A stretch of 64,000 bases of DNA from Flammeovirgaceae bacterium. GTDB lineage: Bacteria > Bacteroidota > Bacteroidia > Cytophagales > Cyclobacteriaceae. The DNA lies in the NCBI GenBank assembly GCA_020635915.1, contig JACJYU010000001.1, forward strand, positions 2,416,001 to 2,480,000, in the 5' to 3' direction. Positions 7,601-15,838 of this stretch are shown here, one piece after another. The notes under the pieces were generated by a model. The model was not told the DNA's origin, made no database searches, and saw only the letters and a program-made list of their open reading frames with translations. The translations under genes were made by a program, and so were the position numbers. Position 1 is the first letter of the stretch. Every line of letters begins with the position of its first letter.

Positions 7601-10219
7601 ACCATGCTTTCATTTTCATCAGATAAGCCCACGTACAACATTGGCGAAAAAGCCACCCTGGTCATCCCGGGCAGCGGGCAAGGAAGGGCATTGGTAAGCG
7701 TGGAAAATGGCAGCAAGGTATTGCAAACCTATTGGGTGGAAACACAACAGGGGGACAATCCATTTACCATAGACATTACGCCTGAAATGGCACCGAACAT
7801 ATTTGTGCATGCCACCCTGTTGCAGCCCCACGCCCAAACGGTCAACGACTTGCCCATACGGCTCTACGGGGTTGTCCCCATCCAGGTGGAAGACCCGCGC
7901 TCCCATTTGGAGCCGGTGATAGACATGCCGGATGTATTGGAGCCTGGCAAGGAAGTAGTGATCAAAGTTTCTGAAAAAGGCCACCGCAATATGTCGTATA
8001 CCCTGGCAGTGGTGGACGAGGGGCTGCTGGACCTGACCCGGTTTGCCACACCCGATGCATGGCAGCGCTTTTATGCCAGGGAGGCGCTGGGCGTAAAAAC
8101 ATGGGATTTGTACGATCAGGTCATGGGTGCTTTTGGGGGGAGGATAGAGCGCCTGCTGGCCATTGGAGGGGATGGGGAAACGATAAGCAAGGAGGGTGAA
8201 AGCAAGGTGAACCGGTTTAAACCCGTGGTAAAATTCTTCGGCCCGGCCACACTGGAAGGAAAAAGCAATGAACACCGGTTTGTCATGCCACAGTATGTGG
8301 GTTCGGTGAGGACCATGCTTGTGGCGGGGTACCATGGGGCCTATGGCAAAACGGACAAAACGACACCTGTGCGGAAACCGTTGATGGTATTGGCCACCTT
8401 GCCACGGGTATTGGGGCCGGATGAAAAATTGAAACTCCCTATTACCTTGTTTTCGATGGAGAAGGGGATCCGCGAGGTAAAGGTGGAGGTAAAGGTTTCC
8501 GGGCCTCTTGTCCTTCCCAATGGGAACAGCAAGACGGTAAACATGGATGGCCATACCGACCTTACTACCGATTTTGATTTGGGGGTAAAGGCGGGAACGG
8601 GGATAGGAAAAGTCGAAGTGGCCGTGTCCTCTGGTAGTTACAGGGCATCCGATGTCATTGATATTGAGGTCAGGAACCCCAACCCGCCCATCACGAAAGT
8701 GCAAGACGGTTTTGTGCCGGCAGGAAAATCATGGAACGCCACACTGGCGCCCATCGGTGTGGAGGGGACCAACTTTGCCACACTGGAAGTATCAAGCTTG
8801 CCCCCTGTCAACTTAGGGCAGCGCCTTAGGTATTTGCTCAACTATCCCTACGGATGTGTTGAGCAGGTGACATCAACGGTTTTTCCTCAATTGTACCTGG
8901 ACCAGGTTATGGCGGTGCCCGATCAACAAAAAGAAGAGGTGCAGGTAAACATTAAAGCCGCAATAGACAAGCTTCGCCTCTTTATGGTACGCGATGGTGG
9001 TTTTTCCTATTGGCCAGGGGGCGATGATTCGGACAGTTGGGGCTCTACCTATGCCGGCCACTTTCTGGTGGAGGCTTCGGCCAAAGGGTATTTTGTGCCT
9101 CATGACATGCTTAAGCGATGGGGGAAGTACCAGCGGGACAAGGCACGGTCCTGGAGGCCCGGCAATGGGCATGCCCAGGGCAGGCTTGTGCAGGCCTACC
9201 GTTTGTATTCGCTCGCCCTGGCCGGGAGCCCTGAACTAAGCGCCATGAACCGGCTGAGGGAAGAGGGCAATTTGCCGATATCCGCAAAATGGATGCTGGC
9301 AGCGGCCTACGTTAAAGCCGGCCAGCCGGAAGCCGCGAAAAGTTTAACGGCCGATGTTGCGGCCACGGTGCCGTCCTATCAGGAGATGGCCTATACTTAT
9401 GGATCGGATTTAAGGGACAAGGCCATTATCCTGGAGACCTTGCTGATGCTGGGTGAAAAAACAAAAGGATTTGAGCTCCTAAAGGAAATATCGGCCCGCC
9501 TGAGCGACACGGGCACCTGGATGAGCACCCAAACGCTGGCGTGGTGCCTCAAGGCAGTAGGTGCATTTGCGGGCACGGAACAAAAAGGAAATATCAGGTT
9601 TTCCTACATCTTTAATGGCAAAAATTCCTCGGCAAGCACGGAGCTGCCGGTGGCGCAGGTAGGGCTGCCCATTGACCAGCTCAAGCAAGGCAGCTTGCAA
9701 TTTTCAAACACCAGTGAGGGACCGCTTTATGTGAGCGTGGTCCAGGGGGGCGTGCCTGCCAGGGGTGCCGAGGATGATGAGGAAAGCAATTTAAAGCTGG
9801 CAGTAGCGTATACCGATACTAAGGGAAACCCGGTGGAACCAGGACAATTGGCACAGGGACAGGAGTTTGTTTCCGTTGTGACGGTGGCAAACCCAGGTAT
9901 GAGGGGCGGCTATGAGAACCTGGCGTTGAACCAAATCTTCCCGGGTGGATGGGAAATCAACAATGTCAGGCTGGAGGAGGTGGAGGACAGGTTGCATGCG
10001 GACAAGCCCACATACCAGGACATCCGCGATGACAGGGTATATACTTACTTTGATTTGGGGCCGGGTCAGCAGAAAACTTTTAAGGTATTGCTCACGGCCA
10101 GTTATGCAGGCACGTACTATTTGCCGGCCGTAAGCTGCGAGGCGATGTATGACCGGGCCGTGTATGCACGTAAGAAAGGCAAAGTAGTGGAGGTGCTTAA
10201 AGAAGGCATTGGCCGGTAG
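4643..10219 (+). CDS. Bacterial alpha-2-macroglobulin family protein (thioester type)
   Basis: 1858 residues, close to the usual length for large bacterial macroglobulins. A single N-terminal hydrophobic segment (about residues 9-25) has no lipobox Cys, so it is probably anchored to the inner membrane facing the periplasm, unlike the lipoprotein E. coli YfhM. The bait/MG region contains LKGFLYGERGVWRPGD, typical of bacterial members. The thioester motif CVEQ is at residues 1405-1408, followed by the alpha-helical thioester domain and a receptor-like C-terminus. Family members trap proteases attacking the periplasm. It is followed 34 bases later by PBP1C, the standard partner. An acidic, Tyr-rich stretch lies at about residues 460-505. 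Confidence 0.93.
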   Translation: MKARYKKIGYGTLVVAIVLGLVFYYTTGNPQRDDQLAINPAFGEFISSYTAGVISSGSPIRIVLAREVATLDMIGKEAGKLFSFTPSLKGKAVWADMRTVEFVPEGRLPSGEAYAWNFYISRLFSVPNGLETFRSTFRVVPQNFSISIDNILPYVKTELARQKIEGTLATADFADGKGVEGMLTARQEGKTLSVSWAHSADGKQHSFTIEEVGRKEKASSVHLAFDGEAIGISQKMAQDVPVPALGDFTVTDVKVEQGPAQSVVVRFSDPLKEKQNLDGLIGIEGLAGLEYEVTDNEVRVYPPVRQTGAKAITIEAGIRNILDYRLANSTSYNVLFEQVKPAVRFVGKGTILPGTDGLIMPFEAVNLKAVDVTILKIYERNVLQFLQVNGLEGNSELRRVASIMLKKKVSLGNSGITDFGKWNRFTLDLSSLIHTEPGAIYQVRINFRKAYLAYVCDGTGDETMSDGMVGFEDEEGEQMDIGEGNYWDSYEEYYYDENYDWDQRDNPCHSSYYNNSRMAKRNVIASDLGLIAKRGGEGSTMVFVNDLKTTAPVANVQLELYGFQQQLMGTATTGPDGKAIFNTKVPPFALVAKSGNQRGYLKLNDGESLSLSNFDVEGERVWEGLKGFLYGERGVWRPGDSLYLTFLLEDKLKLLPPSHPVVFELQNPQGQVTGRLVRSVSVNGFYGFATATDPEAPTGNWLAKVKVGGTQFTKTLKIETVKPNRLKINLDFGVDKITAEKGNVAGNLQVNWLHGAPGKNLKATFEVVLTKASAKFDKYPDYVFDDPTLDFVSESQNVFEGFTDGEGKAVVNASLKVSDDAPGKLNAVFRGKVFEESGNFSIDRFSIPYYPYPSLTGLRLPKGDKRGMLLTDTLQRAEVVTVDVDGNPVSHNGIEMSLYKVEWKWWWDNSEDKANFMSGRYSKPVKTGVINTVNGKGHWDFKIDYPEWGRFFVKAYDPVSGHGTGRFVYIDWPGWAGRARGDAIGATMLSFSSDKPTYNIGEKATLVIPGSGQGRALVSVENGSKVLQTYWVETQQGDNPFTIDITPEMAPNIFVHATLLQPHAQTVNDLPIRLYGVVPIQVEDPRSHLEPVIDMPDVLEPGKEVVIKVSEKGHRNMSYTLAVVDEGLLDLTRFATPDAWQRFYAREALGVKTWDLYDQVMGAFGGRIERLLAIGGDGETISKEGESKVNRFKPVVKFFGPATLEGKSNEHRFVMPQYVGSVRTMLVAGYHGAYGKTDKTTPVRKPLMVLATLPRVLGPDEKLKLPITLFSMEKGIREVKVEVKVSGPLVLPNGNSKTVNMDGHTDLTTDFDLGVKAGTGIGKVEVAVSSGSYRASDVIDIEVRNPNPPITKVQDGFVPAGKSWNATLAPIGVEGTNFATLEVSSLPPVNLGQRLRYLLNYPYGCVEQVTSTVFPQLYLDQVMAVPDQQKEEVQVNIKAAIDKLRLFMVRDGGFSYWPGGDDSDSWGSTYAGHFLVEASAKGYFVPHDMLKRWGKYQRDKARSWRPGNGHAQGRLVQAYRLYSLALAGSPELSAMNRLREEGNLPISAKWMLAAAYVKAGQPEAAKSLTADVAATVPSYQEMAYTYGSDLRDKAIILETLLMLGEKTKGFELLKEISARLSDTGTWMSTQTLAWCLKAVGAFAGTEQKGNIRFSYIFNGKNSSASTELPVAQVGLPIDQLKQGSLQFSNTSEGPLYVSVVQGGVPARGAEDDEESNLKLAVAYTDTKGNPVEPGQLAQGQEFVSVVTVANPGMRGGYENLALNQIFPGGWEINNVRLEEVEDRLHADKPTYQDIRDDRVYTYFDLGPGQQKTFKVLLTASYAGTYYLPAVSCEAMYDRAVYARKKGKVVEVLKEGIGR

Positions 10220-10253
10220 GGTTTGAGGTTCCCATAGGGTTGTGGCTTTTTTT

Positions 10254-12638
10254 ATGAATAGCAGGCACAAAATGTTACGATGGGCCAAGCGGCACTGGAA
10301 GGCGACAGGCATGGTGGCCGTATTGTTGGTGGCGTTCGTTTTCTGCCTGCCACGCCCACTTTTTAACGATCCGTTTTCCACCGTATTGGAGGATAGGGCG
10401 GGCAACTTGTTGTCCGCATCAATAGCTGAAGATGGCCAATGGAGGTTTCCGGTCCGGGCGGGGGTGCCCGGCAAATTTGAGGCTGCCATCCTGCAATTTG
10501 AGGATAAAAGGTTTTTCTCCCATTGGGGCGTGGACCCATTGGCCATCTTACGGGCCATCCGTCAAAACGTAAAGGCCGGCAGCGTGGTGAGTGGCGGCAG
10601 CACCATCACGATGCAGGTGGTACGCCTTGCCCGCGAGGGCCGCAAGCGCACCTATTTCGAAAAGGTCATTGAGATGGTGATGGCCATTCGCCTCGAGCTG
10701 GCATACAGCAAGAAGGAAATCCTTTCGTTGTATGCCGCCCATGCCCCATTTGGTGGCAATGTGGTAGGCATTGAAGCAGCTTCGTGGAGGTATTTTGGCA
10801 GAAAGTTGGATAATTTGAGTTGGGCAGAATCGGCCATGCTTGCCGTATTGCCCAACAACCCATCCCTTGTCCACCCGGGCAGGAACAGGCTGCTTCTCAA
10901 AGAAAAAAGGGACAGGCTACTGGCCCGGTTGTACAAGGATGGAAAGTTTGACAAAACCACCTTGGGGTTGGCCAAGGCAGAGCCCCTGCCGCTGCGCCCG
11001 CTCCCGTTGCCCCGCCATGCCCGGCACTTGCTGGTCCGTGCGGCACAAGAGGGCCACCAACAAGAAAGGATAAAATCGTCTATTGACGAGGCCATTCAGG
11101 TGCAAGCCGAGCGGGTACTGGACCAACACCAGCAACAACTTGCCGGCAACCAGGTGTTTAATGCCGCAGCCATTATTTTGAAGGTGAGCACAGGCGAGGT
11201 ATTGGCCTATGTAGGAAATACCGATACAGGAAACGAACACAATGATAGGGTGGATGTTGTCAATTCGCCCAGGAGCACAGGGAGCATACTGAAGCCATTT
11301 TTGTTTGCTGCCATGATGGACGATGGAAAAATCCTCCCCGGGACACTGGTGCCGGACGTGCCCACACTCATCGGTGGGTTTTCCCCAAAAAATTTTTCAA
11401 GGGATTACGATGGGGCGGTCCCTGCGGACAAGGCGTTGGTCCGCTCCCTGAATGTGCCGGCCGTTCATGAACTAAGGGATTATCGCTACGAAAAATTTTA
11501 TCAATTGCTAAAAAGGGTGGGGATCACCACCCTCACACAGCCACCGGGCCATTATGGGCTATCTTTGGTACTGGGCGGTGCGGAGGGAACGCTATGGGAC
11601 ATTGCCGGGGGCTATGCCTCCATGGCACGCACGCTAAACAATTATTTTGATGTGGCGGGGGGCAGGCGGTACGATAAAGGTGATTTCCACCCACCTACAT
11701 ACCTGGCCTTTTCTGAAGGGCAGGTCGACAGGGTGGGGGAACGGTCCCAGACCAGTTGGCTAAATGCCTCCGGGATATGGCTTACGTTCGAGGCGCTCAA
11801 AGGACTTTACCGGCCAGGCGAGGAAACCGGGTGGCAATATTTTAATTCTTCCAAGCCTATTGCGTGGAAAACGGGGACCAGCTTTGGGTTTCGCGATGCA
11901 TGGGCGGTCGGTACCAATCCGGAATATACCGTGGGCGTATGGGTGGGCAATGCCGATGGCGAAGGAAGGCCGGGGCTTACAGGGACGGAGATGGCCGCTC
12001 CCATACTTTTCGACCTGTTTTCACTATTGCCCGGCCAGCCCTGGTTTCAACAGCCCCTTCCGGAAATGAGGGAGATAAAGGTTTGTCCGCTTAGCGGGCA
12101 ACGGGTTTCCCCCAACTGTGGGCCTGCCCGGTCCATTTGGGTGACCGAAAAAGGCCTTCAAACCCCACCTTGTGCCTATCACAAAAAAATACATGTGACC
12201 AAAGACGGGAAGTTTCAGGTAAACCTTAATTGTGAAAAGGCAGAAGGGGTGAAGGGCATCGAGTGGTTTGTGCTGCCCCCAGTCCAGGAATATTACTATA
12301 AGCCCAAGAACATAAGTTACAAACCATTGCCACCGCTTAGAAGGGATTGCCAGGGAGGATCCAAATGGGCTGCCATGGACCTGGTCTATCCCAAGCAGGG
12401 GGCAGCACTGTTTATTCCCAGGGAACTGGATGGCACCCCCGGCAAGGTGTTGCTACAGGCCGCCCACAGGTCCCCGGCCTCCACGGTCTATTGGCACCTG
12501 GACGGGGAATACCTGGGATCGACAAGGAAAATGCACCAACTAAGCCTTTCGGCCCCGGCAGGGCGCCACTCCCTTACGCTCGTGGATGGCGATGGGGAAG
12601 TGCTCACACGGTCTTTTACCATACTATCCAATCCGTAA
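10254..12638 (+). CDS. pbpC: Penicillin-binding protein 1C (glycosyltransferase/transpeptidase)
   Basis: 794 residues from ATG 10254; a GTG at 10242 would add only four residues. Order: one N-terminal membrane anchor; GT51 glycosyltransferase domain with the catalytic-Glu motif EDKRFFSHWG and GGSTITMQ; transpeptidase domain with SxxK at Ser344-Lys347, SLN, and KTGT at 539-542; and a C-terminal PBP1C domain. It polymerises and crosslinks peptidoglycan in the periplasm. Pairing with a macroglobulin gene is a recurrent arrangement in which wall repair and protease defence are thought to be coordinated. The gap of 34 bases suggests one transcript with the preceding gene. Confidence 0.93.
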   Translation: MNSRHKMLRWAKRHWKATGMVAVLLVAFVFCLPRPLFNDPFSTVLEDRAGNLLSASIAEDGQWRFPVRAGVPGKFEAAILQFEDKRFFSHWGVDPLAILRAIRQNVKAGSVVSGGSTITMQVVRLAREGRKRTYFEKVIEMVMAIRLELAYSKKEILSLYAAHAPFGGNVVGIEAASWRYFGRKLDNLSWAESAMLAVLPNNPSLVHPGRNRLLLKEKRDRLLARLYKDGKFDKTTLGLAKAEPLPLRPLPLPRHARHLLVRAAQEGHQQERIKSSIDEAIQVQAERVLDQHQQQLAGNQVFNAAAIILKVSTGEVLAYVGNTDTGNEHNDRVDVVNSPRSTGSILKPFLFAAMMDDGKILPGTLVPDVPTLIGGFSPKNFSRDYDGAVPADKALVRSLNVPAVHELRDYRYEKFYQLLKRVGITTLTQPPGHYGLSLVLGGAEGTLWDIAGGYASMARTLNNYFDVAGGRRYDKGDFHPPTYLAFSEGQVDRVGERSQTSWLNASGIWLTFEALKGLYRPGEETGWQYFNSSKPIAWKTGTSFGFRDAWAVGTNPEYTVGVWVGNADGEGRPGLTGTEMAAPILFDLFSLLPGQPWFQQPLPEMREIKVCPLSGQRVSPNCGPARSIWVTEKGLQTPPCAYHKKIHVTKDGKFQVNLNCEKAEGVKGIEWFVLPPVQEYYYKPKNISYKPLPPLRRDCQGGSKWAAMDLVYPKQGAALFIPRELDGTPGKVLLQAAHRSPASTVYWHLDGEYLGSTRKMHQLSLSAPAGRHSLTLVDGDGEVLTRSFTILSNP

Positions 12639-12728
12639 CTATTTGATATGTAATGTTTTGGGTATAAATTATTAAATTATTTTATTAATAATTTTACCTT
12701 AGGGCTTTTAAACCGAACCGGTACGTTT

Positions 12729-14534
12729 ATGGTAACCAAAGCAAACCTGGTCCTGCCCTTTGTTTTTTGCGCCTTGTCGTCATTTGGGCAGCCGGGCGTA
12801 AACCCGGTGGGGCAAGCCCCTGCCAACCATGTGGTAATTGGTGCTTTTTCGAGCAGGGAAAATGCCGAGCGCTTTATGGGTCAAGCCAGGCAAAGCAATC
12901 CTGATGCAGCCTTCAACATCAACCCTGACAGGAATTTGTTTTATGTCTACACTTTAAAGACGGAAAACCGCGTGAAGGCATTTGCCGAAGCCCGTAGGTT
13001 GCGAAAGGAATCCAAGTACTGGGACACCTGGGTGTATTATGGCGCACTGGGCGGAAAAAGCCCTGTAGCGGCTGGCCCTTCCAAGGCCAAACCCTCCCCC
13101 TTTGGTGGCCCGGCCTCGGAGGCAGCTGCCGGGATGCCGGAAGGCCAGGCCCCCGCCAAAAAACCGGAGGCTGCCGTGGAAGCCGAGGTGAAGGCGTATT
13201 CCATGGCGGACGAGCCCACGGGCCTCGATTTGAACAAAATGATTTCCGGCTCCCAAACGCAGCAGCAAAAGGAATACTATCAAGGGATCAAGGAGGTAAA
13301 AAGTTCCGTGGCCAAACTGGACAAAGAAACGAAAGTGATTGTTTTCAAAGACGACACGGAAGGAAGGCAGGCGCTCAGGGCACTGGGGTATGACATTCCC
13401 GATGATAAACCGGTAACGGGCTTTTTCGATTCCCAAAACAACATACTGGCCGTAAATGCCACTGAGGCCCAGGCCGATGGCCCTTTTCACGAGGGGCTAA
13501 AGCCGGTGGTCAAGTTTTTGAGGAAAAGGGACCCGGAAAAGTTTATGGCCTTTGCTGAAAAGGCAAAAGGCATCAAGCACCCGCTGCGGGGCGTAACCTA
13601 TGGCGAACTTAATGCCACTGGTGAAGAAGCGTTGGCCAATATGATGTCGGATGTGGCCAGGGGATATTTCGGGAATTCGCCCGACCTCAATAATGGGGCC
13701 ACTGCCATCATGGGGGAAATCCTGAATACCCTAGGCGTAGGCCAGGCGGACCTTGCGCTAAGTGCCGAACATTTGAGGGCCACGGCCACCAACCTGGCCA
13801 TTGCCGTGCGCGAGGCATCGGGGTTTGATGCAGAAGGCAATAGGAAATTTATATTTGACCTGTACAATACGGCAAACCTTGAAAAGGTAAAGGGGGAAGT
13901 GGCCCTAGTGAGCGGGGAGGGAAGGAAGATAGCCTCCTATCCGGGCAACGAAACCGTAAAGGTGTTGCGCACGGACGCCTCCGGCAACATAATCCTGGCT
14001 TGTGAGGTAATGGGGTTCCGCAAGCTTTTGCTCAAGTTGAACTACGACAACCCCTTCCTGACAGACGGGGTGGTACGAGGGGAAAACGAGGAGGCCATAG
14101 TTCCGTTCGGGCTGGTGCGCCTGCAAAAGGGGGACATTGCCGTGATGTACAATGTGTATTTCTTTAAAGATGCCGCCATTGTGAGGCCCGAATCCCGGTA
14201 CGAACTCAACAACCTGCTGGCGATGATGAACGAGAACGGCAAATATAAAATTATGATACACGGCCATACCAATGGCAATGCGGCAGGCAAGATCATAACC
14301 ATGGGCAGCTCCCGCGATTTTTTCTCGTTGACCGATACAAAGGAAGGCCGGGGCTCGGCAAAAAAATTGTCGGAAGAGCGGGCTAAGGTAATTCGCGAAT
14401 ACCTTATTGACCACGGCATAGCCGGGGACCGGATGGGGATCAAGGCCTGGGGCGGCAAGCGGCCCCTATACGACAAAAACCACAGCCTGGCACAAGCCAA
14501 TGTAAGGGTGGAAATTGAGATTATTGAAAACTAG
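12729..14534 (+). CDS. SPOR-like / OmpA-like envelope protein, paralogue 1
   Basis: 601 residues with a cleavable signal peptide (about 1-20, ending SSFGQ). Residues about 33-115 resemble a SPOR domain (HVVIGAFSS, FYVYTLKT, YWDTWVYYG), followed by a Pro/Ala-rich linker. The middle is unrecognised. The last ~130 residues are OmpA-like (KIMIHGHTNG, LSEERAKVIREYL, RVEIEI). The loop between GHT and LSEERA is about 31 residues instead of about a dozen, and the Asp of the usual GHTD is replaced by Asn. It is probably in the outer membrane or periplasm, contacting peptidoglycan. The next gene is a shorter paralogue with the same architecture. Confidence 0.75.
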   Translation: MVTKANLVLPFVFCALSSFGQPGVNPVGQAPANHVVIGAFSSRENAERFMGQARQSNPDAAFNINPDRNLFYVYTLKTENRVKAFAEARRLRKESKYWDTWVYYGALGGKSPVAAGPSKAKPSPFGGPASEAAAGMPEGQAPAKKPEAAVEAEVKAYSMADEPTGLDLNKMISGSQTQQQKEYYQGIKEVKSSVAKLDKETKVIVFKDDTEGRQALRALGYDIPDDKPVTGFFDSQNNILAVNATEAQADGPFHEGLKPVVKFLRKRDPEKFMAFAEKAKGIKHPLRGVTYGELNATGEEALANMMSDVARGYFGNSPDLNNGATAIMGEILNTLGVGQADLALSAEHLRATATNLAIAVREASGFDAEGNRKFIFDLYNTANLEKVKGEVALVSGEGRKIASYPGNETVKVLRTDASGNIILACEVMGFRKLLLKLNYDNPFLTDGVVRGENEEAIVPFGLVRLQKGDIAVMYNVYFFKDAAIVRPESRYELNNLLAMMNENGKYKIMIHGHTNGNAAGKIITMGSSRDFFSLTDTKEGRGSAKKLSEERAKVIREYLIDHGIAGDRMGIKAWGGKRPLYDKNHSLAQANVRVEIEIIEN

Positions 14535-14632
14535 GACGGTGCCTGCCCTTCCTTTGCGATAGCGAATTGATCGGTAAATTCCATATTCCAAATGGCTTTT
14601 TAGTGTTTTCGGTTCCTATTGTTTAATTTCGG

Positions 14633-14656
14633 ATGAAAACAACCTCCAAACCGTGA
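14633..14656 (+). other. Seven-codon upstream reading frame overlapping the next start
   Basis: ATG 14633 opens a frame of seven codons whose TGA (14654-14656) overlaps the GTG start of the next gene as GTGA. It is out of frame with that gene. It could act in translational coupling, or be chance; nothing else supports it. Confidence 0.25.
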
Positions 14657-15834
14657 AGAAACTTTCCCTCCTCCCCTGTGTGATATTTGTTTTCATGTTG
14701 GCCGGCATGGCCTATGGCCAGCAGCAGCCCAGTGAAGGCCATTATGTGGTGATAGGCGCCTTTGCCGTTCATAACAATGCCATACGGTGGACGGACAAGG
14801 CAAACAAGAACAATTTTAATGCACAGTATGCCATGAACCAGGCCCGCAAGCTGTATTACGTCTATATCCTTAAGACAGATAGCAGGAGGGAGGCCTTCGC
14901 TTTTATGATGAAGGTGCGTGTGGAAACGGAATATAAAGACGCCTGGGTGTTTTCGGGCAGGTTGGGCATCGAACCGGAAGAAAAGCCTGCACCGGAACCT
15001 GTGGTGGAAGAAACACCAGGGGAGCAACCCGAAAGCCCGGTGGTGGAAGAAGCGCCCGTTAAAGTGGATTCCGTTCAGGAAGAAAAGCCCGAGGCGCCTA
15101 TTGTGGAGAAAGAACCTGAAGTGGAAAAACCCAATGGAAAGGCTTTTATGTTCAGGTTGGTCAGTAATGGCGAGGAGGTGCTGGGCGAAGTGCATGTGCT
15201 GGAATCCCCAAGGGCGACCCAGTACCAATCTTTCAACGGAAATGAAGTGGTGTATTTAACGCCACCCAGGAACCCTGAAAATGCTTTTATTGCATCCGTC
15301 CAGGCCCCGGGCTACCGCCCGGTGGAGATCACGGTCGATTACAATGACCCTGCGGTGTACTCTTCCGGGTTTGGGCCCCAAAACGAAGTGGTCATCCCCA
15401 TTGAATTGGTGCGCTCCAAGCGGGGCGATTACATAGAGTTCAACAAGGTGAGGTTTTTTGGCAATTCCGCCATCTTCCAGCCGGAATCTAAAATAGAATT
15501 GGATGGCCTTGTGGATTTAATGAAAGAAAACCCCAAGTATAAAATCAAAGTGCATGGCCACTGCAATGGCAAGCAGTCCAGGAATGTGGTCACCAAGGGC
15601 AACTCCAACGATTTCTTTGCAACCAGCACCATGAACAACCGGGCCACCGTATCGGCCAAGGAACTGACCCAACTCAGGGCCGACCTGGTGAAGGAATATT
15701 TGGTGAGCCAGGGAATAGACGCAAAACGGATCAAGACCAAGGCCGAAGGCGGCAAAGTAATGATATACCCGCAAACGAGCACATTGGCCGGCTACAACGA
15801 CAGGATAGAAGTGGAGATAAAAAGGGGGAAATAA
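14653..15834 (+). CDS. SPOR-like / OmpA-like envelope protein, paralogue 2
   Basis: 393 residues from GTG 14653, chosen because it gives an immediate signal peptide (KKLSLLPCVIFVFMLAG, cleavage near AYG-Q). Residues about 28-110 match the SPOR-like domain of the preceding gene (HYVVIGAFAVHNN, LYYVYILKTDSR, YKDAWVFSGRLG). A Glu/Pro/Val-rich linker of about 50 residues follows, then an OmpA-like domain with the same unusual loop (GHCNG, then DFFATS, then LTQLRADLVKEYL). It lacks the long middle region of paralogue 1. The pair clearly arose by duplication, and both likely sit in the periplasm or outer membrane. No partner protein is apparent nearby. Confidence 0.75.
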   Translation: MKKLSLLPCVIFVFMLAGMAYGQQQPSEGHYVVIGAFAVHNNAIRWTDKANKNNFNAQYAMNQARKLYYVYILKTDSRREAFAFMMKVRVETEYKDAWVFSGRLGIEPEEKPAPEPVVEETPGEQPESPVVEEAPVKVDSVQEEKPEAPIVEKEPEVEKPNGKAFMFRLVSNGEEVLGEVHVLESPRATQYQSFNGNEVVYLTPPRNPENAFIASVQAPGYRPVEITVDYNDPAVYSSGFGPQNEVVIPIELVRSKRGDYIEFNKVRFFGNSAIFQPESKIELDGLVDLMKENPKYKIKVHGHCNGKQSRNVVTKGNSNDFFATSTMNNRATVSAKELTQLRADLVKEYLVSQGIDAKRIKTKAEGGKVMIYPQTSTLAGYNDRIEVEIKRGK

Positions 15835-15838
15835 TCCC

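Noticed and set aside
7619..8704. Long open frame (361 codons) opposite the macroglobulin gene, and similar long antisense frames at 19210-20280, 24329-25312 and 37776-38843
   Set aside because: They lie fully inside well-supported genes, have odd composition rich in His, Arg, Gly and Pro, and show no domains; this is expected where the sense strand has G/C-rich third positions.
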